NCBI GenBank assembly: GCA_965222175.1
Contig: OZ244938.1
Coordinates: 4,154,001-4,218,000, forward strand
Direction: 5' to 3'
DNA from: NORP240 sp965222175
GTDB taxonomy: Bacteria > Pseudomonadota > Gammaproteobacteria > Pseudomonadales > Pseudohongiellaceae
DNA length: 64,000 bases
Shown here: piece by piece, positions 8,488 to 16,413 of the stretch
How positions within the stretch are numbered: position 1 is the first letter of the stretch
Layout of the letters: every line of letters begins with the position of its first letter
The notes under the pieces: generated by a model
What the model was told of the DNA's origin: nothing
The model's database searches: none
What the model saw: only the letters and a program-made list of their open reading frames with translations
Program-made: the position numbers and the translations under genes

Positions 8488-9285
8488 TTCTTCGGTAACC
8501 ACCTTGAAACTTTTCAGCGTCGTTTCGCCAAAACTGTTGCTCAATGAAACATCGGCGGCATCGCGGCCCTGGGCCATCAGTATGCGACCGATCAGGCGTT
8601 TGTTGTTACGTGGATCGAAGGTGTGCCATTCACCATCCAGGTAAGCCTCGAACCATGCGGCAAAATCCATCTCGGCGAAGGGCGGTGGTAGGCCGATGTC
8701 GCTGAGATATCCCGTGCAGTAACGCGCCGGGATATTCAGGCAGCGGCAGAAAGTGACGGCCAGGTGAGTAAAATCCCGGCAGACACCCTTTCTTTCCCGG
8801 TAAACCTCTGCCGCCGTCATTGTGCTCCTGGCATGCTCGTAGCCAAAGGAAATATGCTGGTGCACAAAATCGCAAATTGCCTGGACACGATGCCATCCGG
8901 TCGGCCCGTCGCCAAACAGGCGCCAGGCTTCGTTGGACAACAGGTCAGTTTCACAATAGCGGCTGCCGATGAGATAGACCAGCGTTGCCTCGGGCAGGCT
9001 CTGTACCGGGAGTTGCCGGGCTTCCGGTCGAATCCTGTCCGGTTCGCCGGAATCGTTGATCAACGTGTCGTTGGTTATCGTCGTGTCACCCGGCATCAGC
9101 GTAAGCCGGGTCACCCAGTTCCCGTAAAGGTCCCGATAACCACTGAGGGGCAGGGGTGGATTGGTAATAATCTGATCCGGCTTCAACAGGAAGGCAGCAC
9201 GCGAGGAATGCACGTTCAATGTCAGAATCATCGGCGTAACCTGGGTACAGCTGTAGACCATCTCGTAGCCAAGACGTATTTTCAT
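8476..9285 (-). CDS. Transglutaminase-like cysteine protease-fold protein
   Basis: A 269-residue protein; the ATG at 9285 is preceded by AAAGGAGAG. An N-terminal beta domain (residues 1-100) precedes the transglutaminase core. The nucleophile Cys169 is in GVCRDFTHLA and the Asp is in HTFDPRN (about 224). The position of the usual catalytic His (FHAW) is Ala209 in DFAAWFEAY, so the classic triad is incomplete; related bacterial proteins may share this. Members of this family are often near peptidase or polyamine genes. Function is unknown. No signal peptide is visible. Confidence 0.85.
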   Translation of the reverse strand: MKIRLGYEMVYSCTQVTPMILTLNVHSSRAAFLLKPDQIITNPPLPLSGYRDLYGNWVTRLTLMPGDTTITNDTLINDSGEPDRIRPEARQLPVQSLPEATLVYLIGSRYCETDLLSNEAWRLFGDGPTGWHRVQAICDFVHQHISFGYEHARSTMTAAEVYRERKGVCRDFTHLAVTFCRCLNIPARYCTGYLSDIGLPPPFAEMDFAAWFEAYLDGEWHTFDPRNNKRLIGRILMAQGRDAADVSLSNSFGETTLKSFKVVTEEVVE

Positions 9286-9392
9286 GACGTGCTCTCCTTT
9301 ACTGCCATGGCACGGCATGGCGCATTACTGGCGTGCAGTCGGACGATCGAGCAGGGTGAACAGTCCACCGGACTCTAGCGGGGCAAATAATT

Positions 9393-9640
9393 GGGGTCAG
9401 AGCAATAATACAGTATTTTTTGTTTTTCTGTTACGCACTACTGCACTTCAAGCCAGAAACAGGTTCAGGGATGAACAGTATGCCCGGAAGACCGAGCTTG
9501 TGCCCTCCAGGAATACCACAACAGATCGTGCAACCTGGAGAGTTTTAAAAGTCAGCTCGAGAAAGTCACGGGCAGACATGTCAGGCAGCCGAAACGTGGG
9601 CCACCGCCCTGGTGAATACCGGTAATTTTACTCTGACCCC
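9393..9640. mobile_element. Relic element bounded by 10-bp inverted repeats (RAYT type)
   Basis: A 248-bp segment begins with GGGGTCAGAG (9393-9402) and ends with its reverse complement CTCTGACCCC (9631-9640). Such ends are often seen flanking REP-associated tyrosine transposase genes. Inside lie the head and tail of such a transposase with the middle missing (9480-9615). It sits between the transglutaminase-like and DUF1993 genes, ending 4 nt short of the DUF1993 stop. Confidence 0.75.
9480..9615 (+). pseudogene. RAYT (REP-associated Y1 transposase) with large internal deletion
   Basis: From the ATG at 9480 the reading MPGRPSLCPPGIPQQIVQ matches the N-terminus typical of RAYT proteins. The frame then stops, and a different frame from 9538 to the TGA at 9613 reads SFKSQLEKVTGRHVRQPKRG, the typical RAYT C-terminus. 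The roughly 200-residue catalytic part (HUH and Tyr motifs) is gone, so the relic cannot move itself. A full-length copy elsewhere could act on its ends. Confidence 0.75.
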
Positions 9641-9643
9641 GGC

Positions 9644-10225
9644 TTATTTTTTCTTTGGCTTCTTCTTTGCAGGCGCCATGCCCATCATCTTGGCGATCTT
9701 GCCGGTGGCGGACATTCCCGGCACCAGTCCCAGGAAATCTGCCTTGCCCACTTCGACACCGTTGTGGCGCAGAATGTTGTAGGCGGTGGTGCAGTGGAAA
9801 TAGAAATTCGGATAGGCCCAGCCCTTAACATAGTCCAGCCCGGAGAACGACAGCACGCCCACTGGAAGTTTCATTTCCACGGTGCGGTCTTCGCTGCCCT
9901 TGAACTGAGATTGCTTGAGACTGCGGATAAATTTTACCGTGTCCTTGATGCGTTGCTGCAATTGAACAAAATCATCGTCACCGTCTTCGAATACCGGAGC
10001 AGGGGTATCCGTGAGACGGGCGCAGCAGCCCTTGGCATTATCGGTGACAATCTGGACCTGGCGCACCAGCGGGAACATATCCGGAGCCAGCCGCGCCTGC
10101 AGCAACACCTGGGGATCAATGCCCCGCGCCTTGGCGGAGCTGGATGCCTTCTTCAGAATCGCCGACATGTTTTGCAGATTGTGGATAAAAACCGGTGCAG
10201 TTAACTGATAAATCTCGACACTCAT
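9644..10225 (-). CDS. DUF1993 domain protein
   Basis: A 193-residue cytosolic protein of the DUF1993 family (DinB-like helical fold by family knowledge). Recognisable parts are the N-terminus with FIHNLQNMSAILKKA (about 13-27), MFPLVRQVQI (about 50-59) and the PNFYFHCTTAYNILRHNG segment (about 139-156). The last nine residues are almost all Lys/Pro. The biochemical role is unknown. It is a single gene on the minus strand, with a transposase relic just beyond its 3' end. Confidence 0.88.
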   Translation of the reverse strand: MSVEIYQLTAPVFIHNLQNMSAILKKASSSAKARGIDPQVLLQARLAPDMFPLVRQVQIVTDNAKGCCARLTDTPAPVFEDGDDDFVQLQQRIKDTVKFIRSLKQSQFKGSEDRTVEMKLPVGVLSFSGLDYVKGWAYPNFYFHCTTAYNILRHNGVEVGKADFLGLVPGMSATGKIAKMMGMAPAKKKPKKK

Positions 10226-10395
10226 TACTCTTACTCCAGATCAGGATGACAGCGTGCGACCGGTGCGATCTATCGACGCTCTGGTAATTCTGTTTGGTAT
10301 CGTAAAATGCGTATTGTTTGCCGACAATTTCTCCATTCGAATCCAGGGGGCCATTGACGGTGCAGCCGGATATTTTGACCGACTACGGCGATTTG

Positions 10396-10593
10396 TTACA
10401 GAACTCTGGGTTCACGTCTGTATTTTCCTCGTTGTGCAATCGGCACAACATTTTTTGTCATTTCCACTATGCAGGCACCAAAGGCTAGAAAATTTGATCG
10501 TCCCTGGCGCAATGTTTTTCCGTGATTGGCGCTGGACGCAATATCGAGTTTATCAATATCAATGCCCTCGTCTTCCCAGTAGCAGATTGGGCA
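10396..10593 (-). pseudogene. CPCC-family protein relic (C-terminal part)
   Basis: The frame reads CPICYWEDEG, then SANHGKTLRQGRSNFLAFGA. This matches the second half of small CPCC-type cysteine-rich proteins (CPxCxWEDD, GGAN..SL..AR.NF..FGA). The first CPCC motif expected about 20 residues upstream is absent in this frame and no convincing start lies before it. The rest of the 10226-10804 interval holds nothing else I can support. Confidence 0.5.
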
Positions 10594-10804
10594 TAGCAGA
10601 GTTGACCCTGCACACTTTCGGGAATGATAGCAGATTCGCGGGAATGGCATGGCGGATATATTTCCGGGTTGATCGACCTCGTGCACTCGTAGGGCGGGAC
10701 TGCACGCCTGTGACCGACAAGACCGGGTGCATGTGGATCTGGAACTGCAGAAACCTGCTACACTGGCGACATCCCGCAACCGGTATCCAGTGGAGAAACC
10801 TGCC

Positions 10805-11311
10805 ATGAAGAACTGCCACAGAGTCCTGATTTCGATAGTCCTGCTCACGGCCGTGTCACTGGCTCAGGCTCAGGCTCAACAGAACCACCCGCAGTACGAT
10901 GCGGTCTGGCAGGTTATTACCCAGTTCTTCGACGGCATCAACACCGGCAATGGCGAGCTGCTGGCGTCACTGCAGGTGGACGAGGCCCGGATCCTGAACA
11001 GCAGGGAAGAGCAACCCGGGGGATACACGTTGGTACAACGCGACTGGTTCGACGCTGACAATTTCGACGGCAGCTCGCGTTTCACCGAGCGTTACTGGGA
11101 CGAACAGCTGTTAGTCTCCGCTCAGCTGGCGGTTTTCTGGGCGCCTTACGACTTTTATATCGACGGCGAGTTTTCCCATTGTGGCATCGACGTGCTGAAC
11201 CTGATCAGGAAGAACGGCGAGTGGAAAATCGGCCACGCCATGTGGACCATTCAGCGCAGTGGCTGTGCCCCCTCGCCCCTTGGTCCCCTGGCCAGGGAAA
11301 CGCCGCAGTAA
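10805..11311 (+). CDS. Exported NTF2/SnoaL-like protein
   Basis: A 168-residue protein with a signal peptide (residues 1-23, ending AQAQA). The start at 10805 is chosen over an upstream in-frame codon because it gives the signal peptide. The mature part has an NTF2-like pattern: helix VWQVITQFFDGINTGN (about 31-46), then beta strands ending NGEWKIGHAMWTIQRSGC. This fold is used as an enzyme pocket or small-ligand binder. Its 3' end overlaps the convergent membrane-protein gene by 61 nt. Confidence 0.8.
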   Translation: MKNCHRVLISIVLLTAVSLAQAQAQQNHPQYDAVWQVITQFFDGINTGNGELLASLQVDEARILNSREEQPGGYTLVQRDWFDADNFDGSSRFTERYWDEQLLVSAQLAVFWAPYDFYIDGEFSHCGIDVLNLIRKNGEWKIGHAMWTIQRSGCAPSPLGPLARETPQ

Positions 11312-11685
11312 GTCGCCAGTGGAAACAGGATTACATTGGCAACTTCAAACCACAGCGGGTATGGCAGCATCGCCATGTTGAACACCACGGCGGCCAGCAG
11401 TATGGCACCCGCCACAACACCATGAGCCCTGTGCCTGGCGCTGCCGATACGGGTGGCTATCCAGGTACTTAATAAGACGATACCCGCCCACATTAACGAG
11501 GCCACGGCCAGAACCCAGGCCGGGTATCGGGCAACATGTTCCAGCATCTGTGCATAGCTGCCATCAAAATCCGCCGGGAATGGATGCACGACTGCGCTGA
11601 ATCCTTCCACCGCCACTACCAGTGCGAAAGCAACGAGCAATGCCGCCACCACCGCCAACAGACTCCGCAAAACGGTTCCTGTCAT
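11251..11685 (-). CDS. Small four-helix membrane protein
   Basis: A 144-residue protein starting at 11685, preceded by AAGGAGG at ideal distance. Four hydrophobic helices are visible (about residues 6-27, 52-74, 84-103 and 110-133). No family is recognised. The last 20 codons are antisense to the end of the NTF2-like gene. Confidence 0.75.
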   Translation of the reverse strand: MTGTVLRSLLAVVAALLVAFALVVAVEGFSAVVHPFPADFDGSYAQMLEHVARYPAWVLAVASLMWAGIVLLSTWIATRIGSARHRAHGVVAGAILLAAVVFNMAMLPYPLWFEVANVILFPLATYCGVSLARGPRGEGAQPLR

Positions 11686-11897
11686 TGTCTGCCTCCTTAC
11701 TGCACTGCCGCAATGCAACAGCGCCTGACCATTCTTTGCTCGTTCTAATCGCGATGGTTAATAGTACTTGTATTGGTTTTTTACCTGCGACTCTCAATGG
11801 GCCTTAATAATACTTTCCATTGCTATCCCACAATGTCAGACGTTTTACCAGGCCTGCGCTGCGTCGAATGGTGGCTCCGAACGGAGTAGTCAGGACA

Positions 11898-12893
11898 CTA
11901 GTCCATCCCGGCCTGTTCCCGTACATATCGAGCCGCCTGTTCATGGGTGGCGAACCATACGCCACTCTTTGACTTGATGTGCTCGATCAACCCTTCCAGG
12001 GCCACCAGCCGTGAGCGGTGACCGATGACATGGGGGTGCATGGTGAGCAGAAACATCGTGCCTTCTTCCCAGGCACGGTCGAATTCATCAATCCATACCT
12101 GCATGATATCCCGTGGATTCATGTAGCGGGGGCCCAGCGGATTGAACAACGGCGCATCATCCAGGATCCACTCCACCGGAAGCTCAACCAGTCCCGTGGG
12201 TTCTCCGTCCTGCAACAGTTCATAAGGCCGATCGTCATGCATCAGCGAACTCTCGTAAAGAAATCCCATATCGCGCACGATTTGCAGCGTGGCGGGACTG
12301 TGATTCCAGGAAGGTGCGCGATAGCCCACCGGACGGACCCCGACTATGGCTTCCATGGTATCCATGGCCTGGCGGAGCAGACGTTCTTCGGTGGCTGCAT
12401 CCATGGCGGTGTTCAACTCGTGGATCCAGCCGTGCACGCCGATTTCGTGCAGTCCGGAACCCTGTATCAGGGCCGCCTGTTCGGGAGCCAGCTTCAGGCT
12501 CCAGGCCGGGAAGAAAAATGTCGCCGGAATACTTTCTTCGTTCATCAGCTCCACCACCCTCGGCAGGGCCACCCGCGATCCGTATTGACCCTGTGACAGG
12601 GGGCCGATGCTGTACTCGCCGTTGCGCAGCCCCTGGACGGTTTCATTGTCCACGTCGTAAGAAAGCAACACGGCAACCCGCGCACCGCCCGGCCAGGATG
12701 TCGGCGTCAGGTCACGTCCTGCCCGTACCCGGTTGACCCGGGAAAAAACCAGCTCGTCGGACCAGTTCCATGGCGCATCGGTATTCTGGATGTTTTGGGC
12801 AAAAACCCCGGATCCGTGAACAAAGAAAAGACTTAGGCAGCCGTAAAAAAGCAGATCGCGGAAATACCGTAACCCGCCGTGCAAGTGAACCAT
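11898..12893 (-). CDS. Exported polysaccharide deacetylase family protein
   Basis: A 331-residue protein. The ATG at 12893 gives a signal peptide (GCLSLFFVHGSGVFAQ, about residues 18-33). NodB-homology motifs are LLSYDVDNE (motif 1 Asp), GVHGWIHE (motif 2 with metal His), RAPSWNHSP (motif 3) and LLTMHPHVIGHR (motif 5). The style is that of the PgdA/PuuE subfamily, which deacetylates peptidoglycan or is related to allantoinase. Periplasmic location argues for a cell-wall or extracellular glycan or amide substrate. It stands alone, divergent from the ABC export operon. Confidence 0.87.
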   Translation of the reverse strand: MVHLHGGLRYFRDLLFYGCLSLFFVHGSGVFAQNIQNTDAPWNWSDELVFSRVNRVRAGRDLTPTSWPGGARVAVLLSYDVDNETVQGLRNGEYSIGPLSQGQYGSRVALPRVVELMNEESIPATFFFPAWSLKLAPEQAALIQGSGLHEIGVHGWIHELNTAMDAATEERLLRQAMDTMEAIVGVRPVGYRAPSWNHSPATLQIVRDMGFLYESSLMHDDRPYELLQDGEPTGLVELPVEWILDDAPLFNPLGPRYMNPRDIMQVWIDEFDRAWEEGTMFLLTMHPHVIGHRSRLVALEGLIEHIKSKSGVWFATHEQAARYVREQAGMD

Positions 12894-13205
12894 GCTGTAA
12901 CTCCGTGTCCCGGGAAATGGAGAACTGAATGGTAAGACAGTCGGCCATTTCCTGCCACTGCTTCCTGTCACTGGTTCTTGCACTGGTTTAAGGCAGCACC
13001 GATTGATACTGGATCAATGTGGTCCCACGGGTTTTCTGCCTGATGACCCGGGTTGTGTCAGCAGTTCCAGCCCGCCCGGCGAATCGAATTGTTCTTGCAG
13101 AGTCTGATCAGGGTGAAAAATGTTGTAACCTTAATCCCTGCGGCCGAGTCCAATGACTACCGGACACCAGGAACTGCGGCGCCACCCCGTCGCACAGGAT
13201 TAGCC
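12894..13205. other. 312-bp divergent intergenic region
   Basis: This is the shared upstream region of the polysaccharide deacetylase gene (minus strand) and the ABC exporter operon (plus strand). It should hold both promoters. I see no clear sigma-70 box pair or operator palindrome in it. Confidence 0.5.
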
Positions 13206-13904
13206 ATGCTATTGAAAACAGAGGGATTAGTTAAAAAATTTACCACCGAAGAAGTGGAAACCACGGCACTTGACCGGGTAGACCTGGAAGTCAACGAGGG
13301 CAAATTCACCTCCATTATGGGGCCGTCGGGCTGTGGCAAGTCCACGCTGCTGCACATCCTTGGTCTTATCGACAGTCCCGACGGGGGCAGGTACTGGTTC
13401 CTCGACCAGGAAGTCTCCCGCTACAGCGAAAGACAACGGGCCCGACTTCGCAAGGAAAACATCGGTTTCGTCTTTCAGAGCTTCAATCTCATCGACGAGC
13501 TATCGGTCTACGAGAATGTTGAACTGCCGCTGATCTACAGCAGGATACCGCCGGATCAGCGTCGTACCAAGGTTGAATCGGTTCTGGAAAAAATGAACAT
13601 GGCGCACCGCAGAAATCATTTTCCCCAGCAACTGTCTGGAGGCCAGCAACAGCGGGTCGCCGTGGCCAGGGCGATAGTCAACGCCCCAAACCTGATCCTG
13701 GCAGACGAGCCCACGGGTAATCTCGACAGCGAGCATGGCCGGGAGGTCATGGAGATTCTCGCCGGGCTGAACCGGGAGGGCACTACCATTGTCATGGTGA
13801 CCCACTCCGCGGAGGATGCCGCCACCGGTCGGCGTATCGTGTCCATGCTGGACGGTCGCATCCAGGGGGATGCGGCAACCGAACCGGCAGCCGTTGCCGG
13901 CTGA
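13206..13904 (+). CDS. MacB/LolD-type ABC transporter ATPase
   Basis: A 232-residue ATP-binding subunit. Walker A is GPSGCGKST (about 39-47), the Q-loop is FVFQSFNL, the signature is LSGGQQQR (about 140-147), Walker B is LILADEP and the H-loop is VMVTH. The ATG at 13206 fits the family N-terminus. It heads a four-gene operon with two FtsX-type permeases and an HlyD adaptor, the composition of MacAB-like mechanotransmission exporters. These drive efflux of substrates such as peptides or siderophores across the envelope rather than classic transport through the permease. Confidence 0.93.
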   Translation: MLLKTEGLVKKFTTEEVETTALDRVDLEVNEGKFTSIMGPSGCGKSTLLHILGLIDSPDGGRYWFLDQEVSRYSERQRARLRKENIGFVFQSFNLIDELSVYENVELPLIYSRIPPDQRRTKVESVLEKMNMAHRRNHFPQQLSGGQQQRVAVARAIVNAPNLILADEPTGNLDSEHGREVMEILAGLNREGTTIVMVTHSAEDAATGRRIVSMLDGRIQGDAATEPAAVAG

Positions 13905-13920
13905 GCGGCAGGAGCCGGCC

Positions 13921-16395
13921 ATGTTCAGAAACTACCTCGTTGTTGCATTGCGTAATCTGCGCCGCAATCCGCTGTTCTCCCTGATCAATATCCTGGGTCT
14001 GGCCATCGGCCTTGCCTGTTGCCTGCTCATCGTCCTTTACGTGCAGCACGAAACAGGTTACGACCGGCACTGGCAGTTTGCCTCCCGAACCTGGAAAGTG
14101 ATGCGCACGTTTACACCAGGAGGCGGGACTCCACCTCTTTTCCTGGCCACCAATGCACCCCAGGCCGGTCCCCTGCTGGCCCAGGATTTTCCCGAACTGG
14201 AGCACATGACGCGGATCATGAACGGTGGTGAGGTGATCGTAACCGACCCGGCAACCAATCAACCCGACTATGAAACCGGCCTGCATTTCGCCGATGCCAA
14301 TGTGTTTTCGGTATTCGATATCCCCTTTGTCTCCGGCGATCCGGAAACCGCGTTGCAGGGTCCCATGCAGATGGTAATCAGCCAGTCCCTGGCTGACAGG
14401 TATTTCCCGGAGGGTGATGCATTAGGATCGTCGCTGCTGCTGGCCAACCAGGCCCCGGTGCAGATAACCGGCATCATGGCCGACCTGGAGGACAACACGC
14501 ACCTGCAGGCCCGGGGCTTTATTTCCATTACCACGCTGGTGGCGATGTTTGGTGAGGGGTACCTGGAAAACTGGGCCAGCAATAATTTCCACACTTACGT
14601 TGTTGTACCGGAAAACTACGCCATGCAGACGCTGGTGGACAGCATGCCGGACTTTTTCCTGCGTCACGTGTCGGAAGCCGGTACCGAACTTACCCGTTTC
14701 GACTTTATCCCGCTGACGGACATCCACCTGCATTCCCGGCGGGACAATGAACTGTCGGCTAACGGCAATATCGTCACTGTTTATACCTTCAGTGCCATCG
14801 CGGTGGTAATCCTGCTGATCGCCTGCTGTAACTTCATGAATCTCTCCACCGCCCGTTCCGTCAGCAGGGCCCGGGAGGTTGGTCTGCGCAAGACCCTGGG
14901 CGCCAACCGACAGCAGCTAGTCCTGCAATTTCTCAGCGAATCGGTGATCTTGACCCTGCTGGCCACGGCCGTGGCCCTGGCCATAGCCTGGCTGGCACTG
15001 GACTGGTTCAATGCCCTGCTGAACCTGCAGTTAACCATGGCAACCCTGCTGCAGCCCGGCTGGCTGCTTACCCTGTTGTTGCTGGCCGTGGGTGTGGGTG
15101 TACTGGCGGGCAGCTATCCGGCATTTTTCCTGTCGGCATTCTCCGCCACCAGTATTCTGCGTGGTGAGCTCACCCGCGGCGCCGGGGGCGCGGGATTTCG
15201 GCAGGTCCTGGTGGTGCTGCAGTTCGCCATTTCCATCGCCCTGATAATCGCGTCCGGCATTGCCGTCTCACAGTTACGCTTTGCCCTGACCATGGATCCG
15301 GGATTTACCCGGGAGCAGATCATCACCTACGCAGGCAATGCCCTGGAAGGGCTGGGCACCAATTACCCGACCATGAAACAGGAACTGCTGCGCCACCCGG
15401 ATATCGTCTCGGTAACCGCTGCCAATCTGATGCCCGGTGATCAGAACACCAATGCCAACGGCGTCCAGTTCGAGGGCGGCCCGGACGAGCTTATCGGCAT
15501 GGCCTATCTGAACGTGGACTATGATTTTTTTGAGACTTTCGATATCGGCTTTCTCAGTGGTCGCAGTTTTTCCCGGGAACGGGGCACAGATCTGTTTGTC
15601 GTTCCTGATGCCGACAACCCTGTCACCACGGCCAGCTTTATTCTCAACGCCGCCGCCGCCGAACAGATCGGCTTCACGCCGCAGCAGGCCCTGGACAGGC
15701 TGTTCACCGTGGCCTGGGCCAGCGAACAGATCATGATGGTGCGCGGACCTATCGTCGGGGTGGTGGACAACATCTATTTTTCCTCGCTGCACGAAGCGGT
15801 CAAGCCGGTCTACTATCGCCTGCGCAATCCCCGGGACGCCGGGGTCCAGTTTCCCAATTTCCGACAGATGGCGGTGCGCATCAGCGGCAACAATGTCACG
15901 GAAACCCTGGATTTCATTGCCCGGACCTGGCGCCAGTTCCTGCCATCGGTACCGCTGCGTCAGGAATTCATGGATGAGAAAGTGGCGGCCCTGTATGCCA
16001 ACGAACAACGCCAGGCACAGCTGTTTGGCGCTTTCGCCGTGCTGGCGGTGTTTATCGCCGGGCTGGGCCTGTTCGGCCTGGCAGCGTACATGACCGAACA
16101 GCGGGCCCGGGAAATCGGCATCCGTAAGGTTCTGGGCAGCAGCACTGGCGGCATCGTCCTGCTGATCACCCGGGATTTCAGCAAACTGGTGCTGCTGGCC
16201 AATCTGATCGCCTGGCCGGCAGCCTGGTATTTCATGAATGGCTGGCTGCAGAATTTCGCCTATCGAACCGGAATGAACGTGCTGCTTTTCGTCCTGGCAG
16301 GGTTACTGGCCTGGTTAATTGCCGCAACCACGGTGGGATCGCTGGCGGCGCGTACTGCCAATGTCAATCCCACGCAGTCTCTGCGCCATGAATAA
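13921..16395 (+). CDS. FtsX/MacB-type ABC permease 1
   Basis: An 824-residue double-length permease. The N-terminal helix is followed by a MacB-type periplasmic domain (about 50-280), three membrane helices (about 290-430), a second periplasmic domain and three C-terminal helices. The ATG at 13921 follows the ATPase stop by 16 nt with GGCAGGAG as ribosome-binding site. Two FtsX domains occur in one chain (AREVGLRKTLGANRQQL at about 318 and AREIGIRKVLGSSTGG at about 731). It works with the neighbouring ATPase and adaptor. The exported substrate is unknown. Confidence 0.92.
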   Translation: MFRNYLVVALRNLRRNPLFSLINILGLAIGLACCLLIVLYVQHETGYDRHWQFASRTWKVMRTFTPGGGTPPLFLATNAPQAGPLLAQDFPELEHMTRIMNGGEVIVTDPATNQPDYETGLHFADANVFSVFDIPFVSGDPETALQGPMQMVISQSLADRYFPEGDALGSSLLLANQAPVQITGIMADLEDNTHLQARGFISITTLVAMFGEGYLENWASNNFHTYVVVPENYAMQTLVDSMPDFFLRHVSEAGTELTRFDFIPLTDIHLHSRRDNELSANGNIVTVYTFSAIAVVILLIACCNFMNLSTARSVSRAREVGLRKTLGANRQQLVLQFLSESVILTLLATAVALAIAWLALDWFNALLNLQLTMATLLQPGWLLTLLLLAVGVGVLAGSYPAFFLSAFSATSILRGELTRGAGGAGFRQVLVVLQFAISIALIIASGIAVSQLRFALTMDPGFTREQIITYAGNALEGLGTNYPTMKQELLRHPDIVSVTAANLMPGDQNTNANGVQFEGGPDELIGMAYLNVDYDFFETFDIGFLSGRSFSRERGTDLFVVPDADNPVTTASFILNAAAAEQIGFTPQQALDRLFTVAWASEQIMMVRGPIVGVVDNIYFSSLHEAVKPVYYRLRNPRDAGVQFPNFRQMAVRISGNNVTETLDFIARTWRQFLPSVPLRQEFMDEKVAALYANEQRQAQLFGAFAVLAVFIAGLGLFGLAAYMTEQRAREIGIRKVLGSSTGGIVLLITRDFSKLVLLANLIAWPAAWYFMNGWLQNFAYRTGMNVLLFVLAGLLAWLIAATTVGSLAARTANVNPTQSLRHE

Positions 16396-16413
16396 ACGTC
16401 GGATGCCAACACC

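Noticed and set aside
15274..16008. Minus-strand frame opposite ABC permease 1
   Set aside because: Shadow of a well-supported FtsX-type permease.
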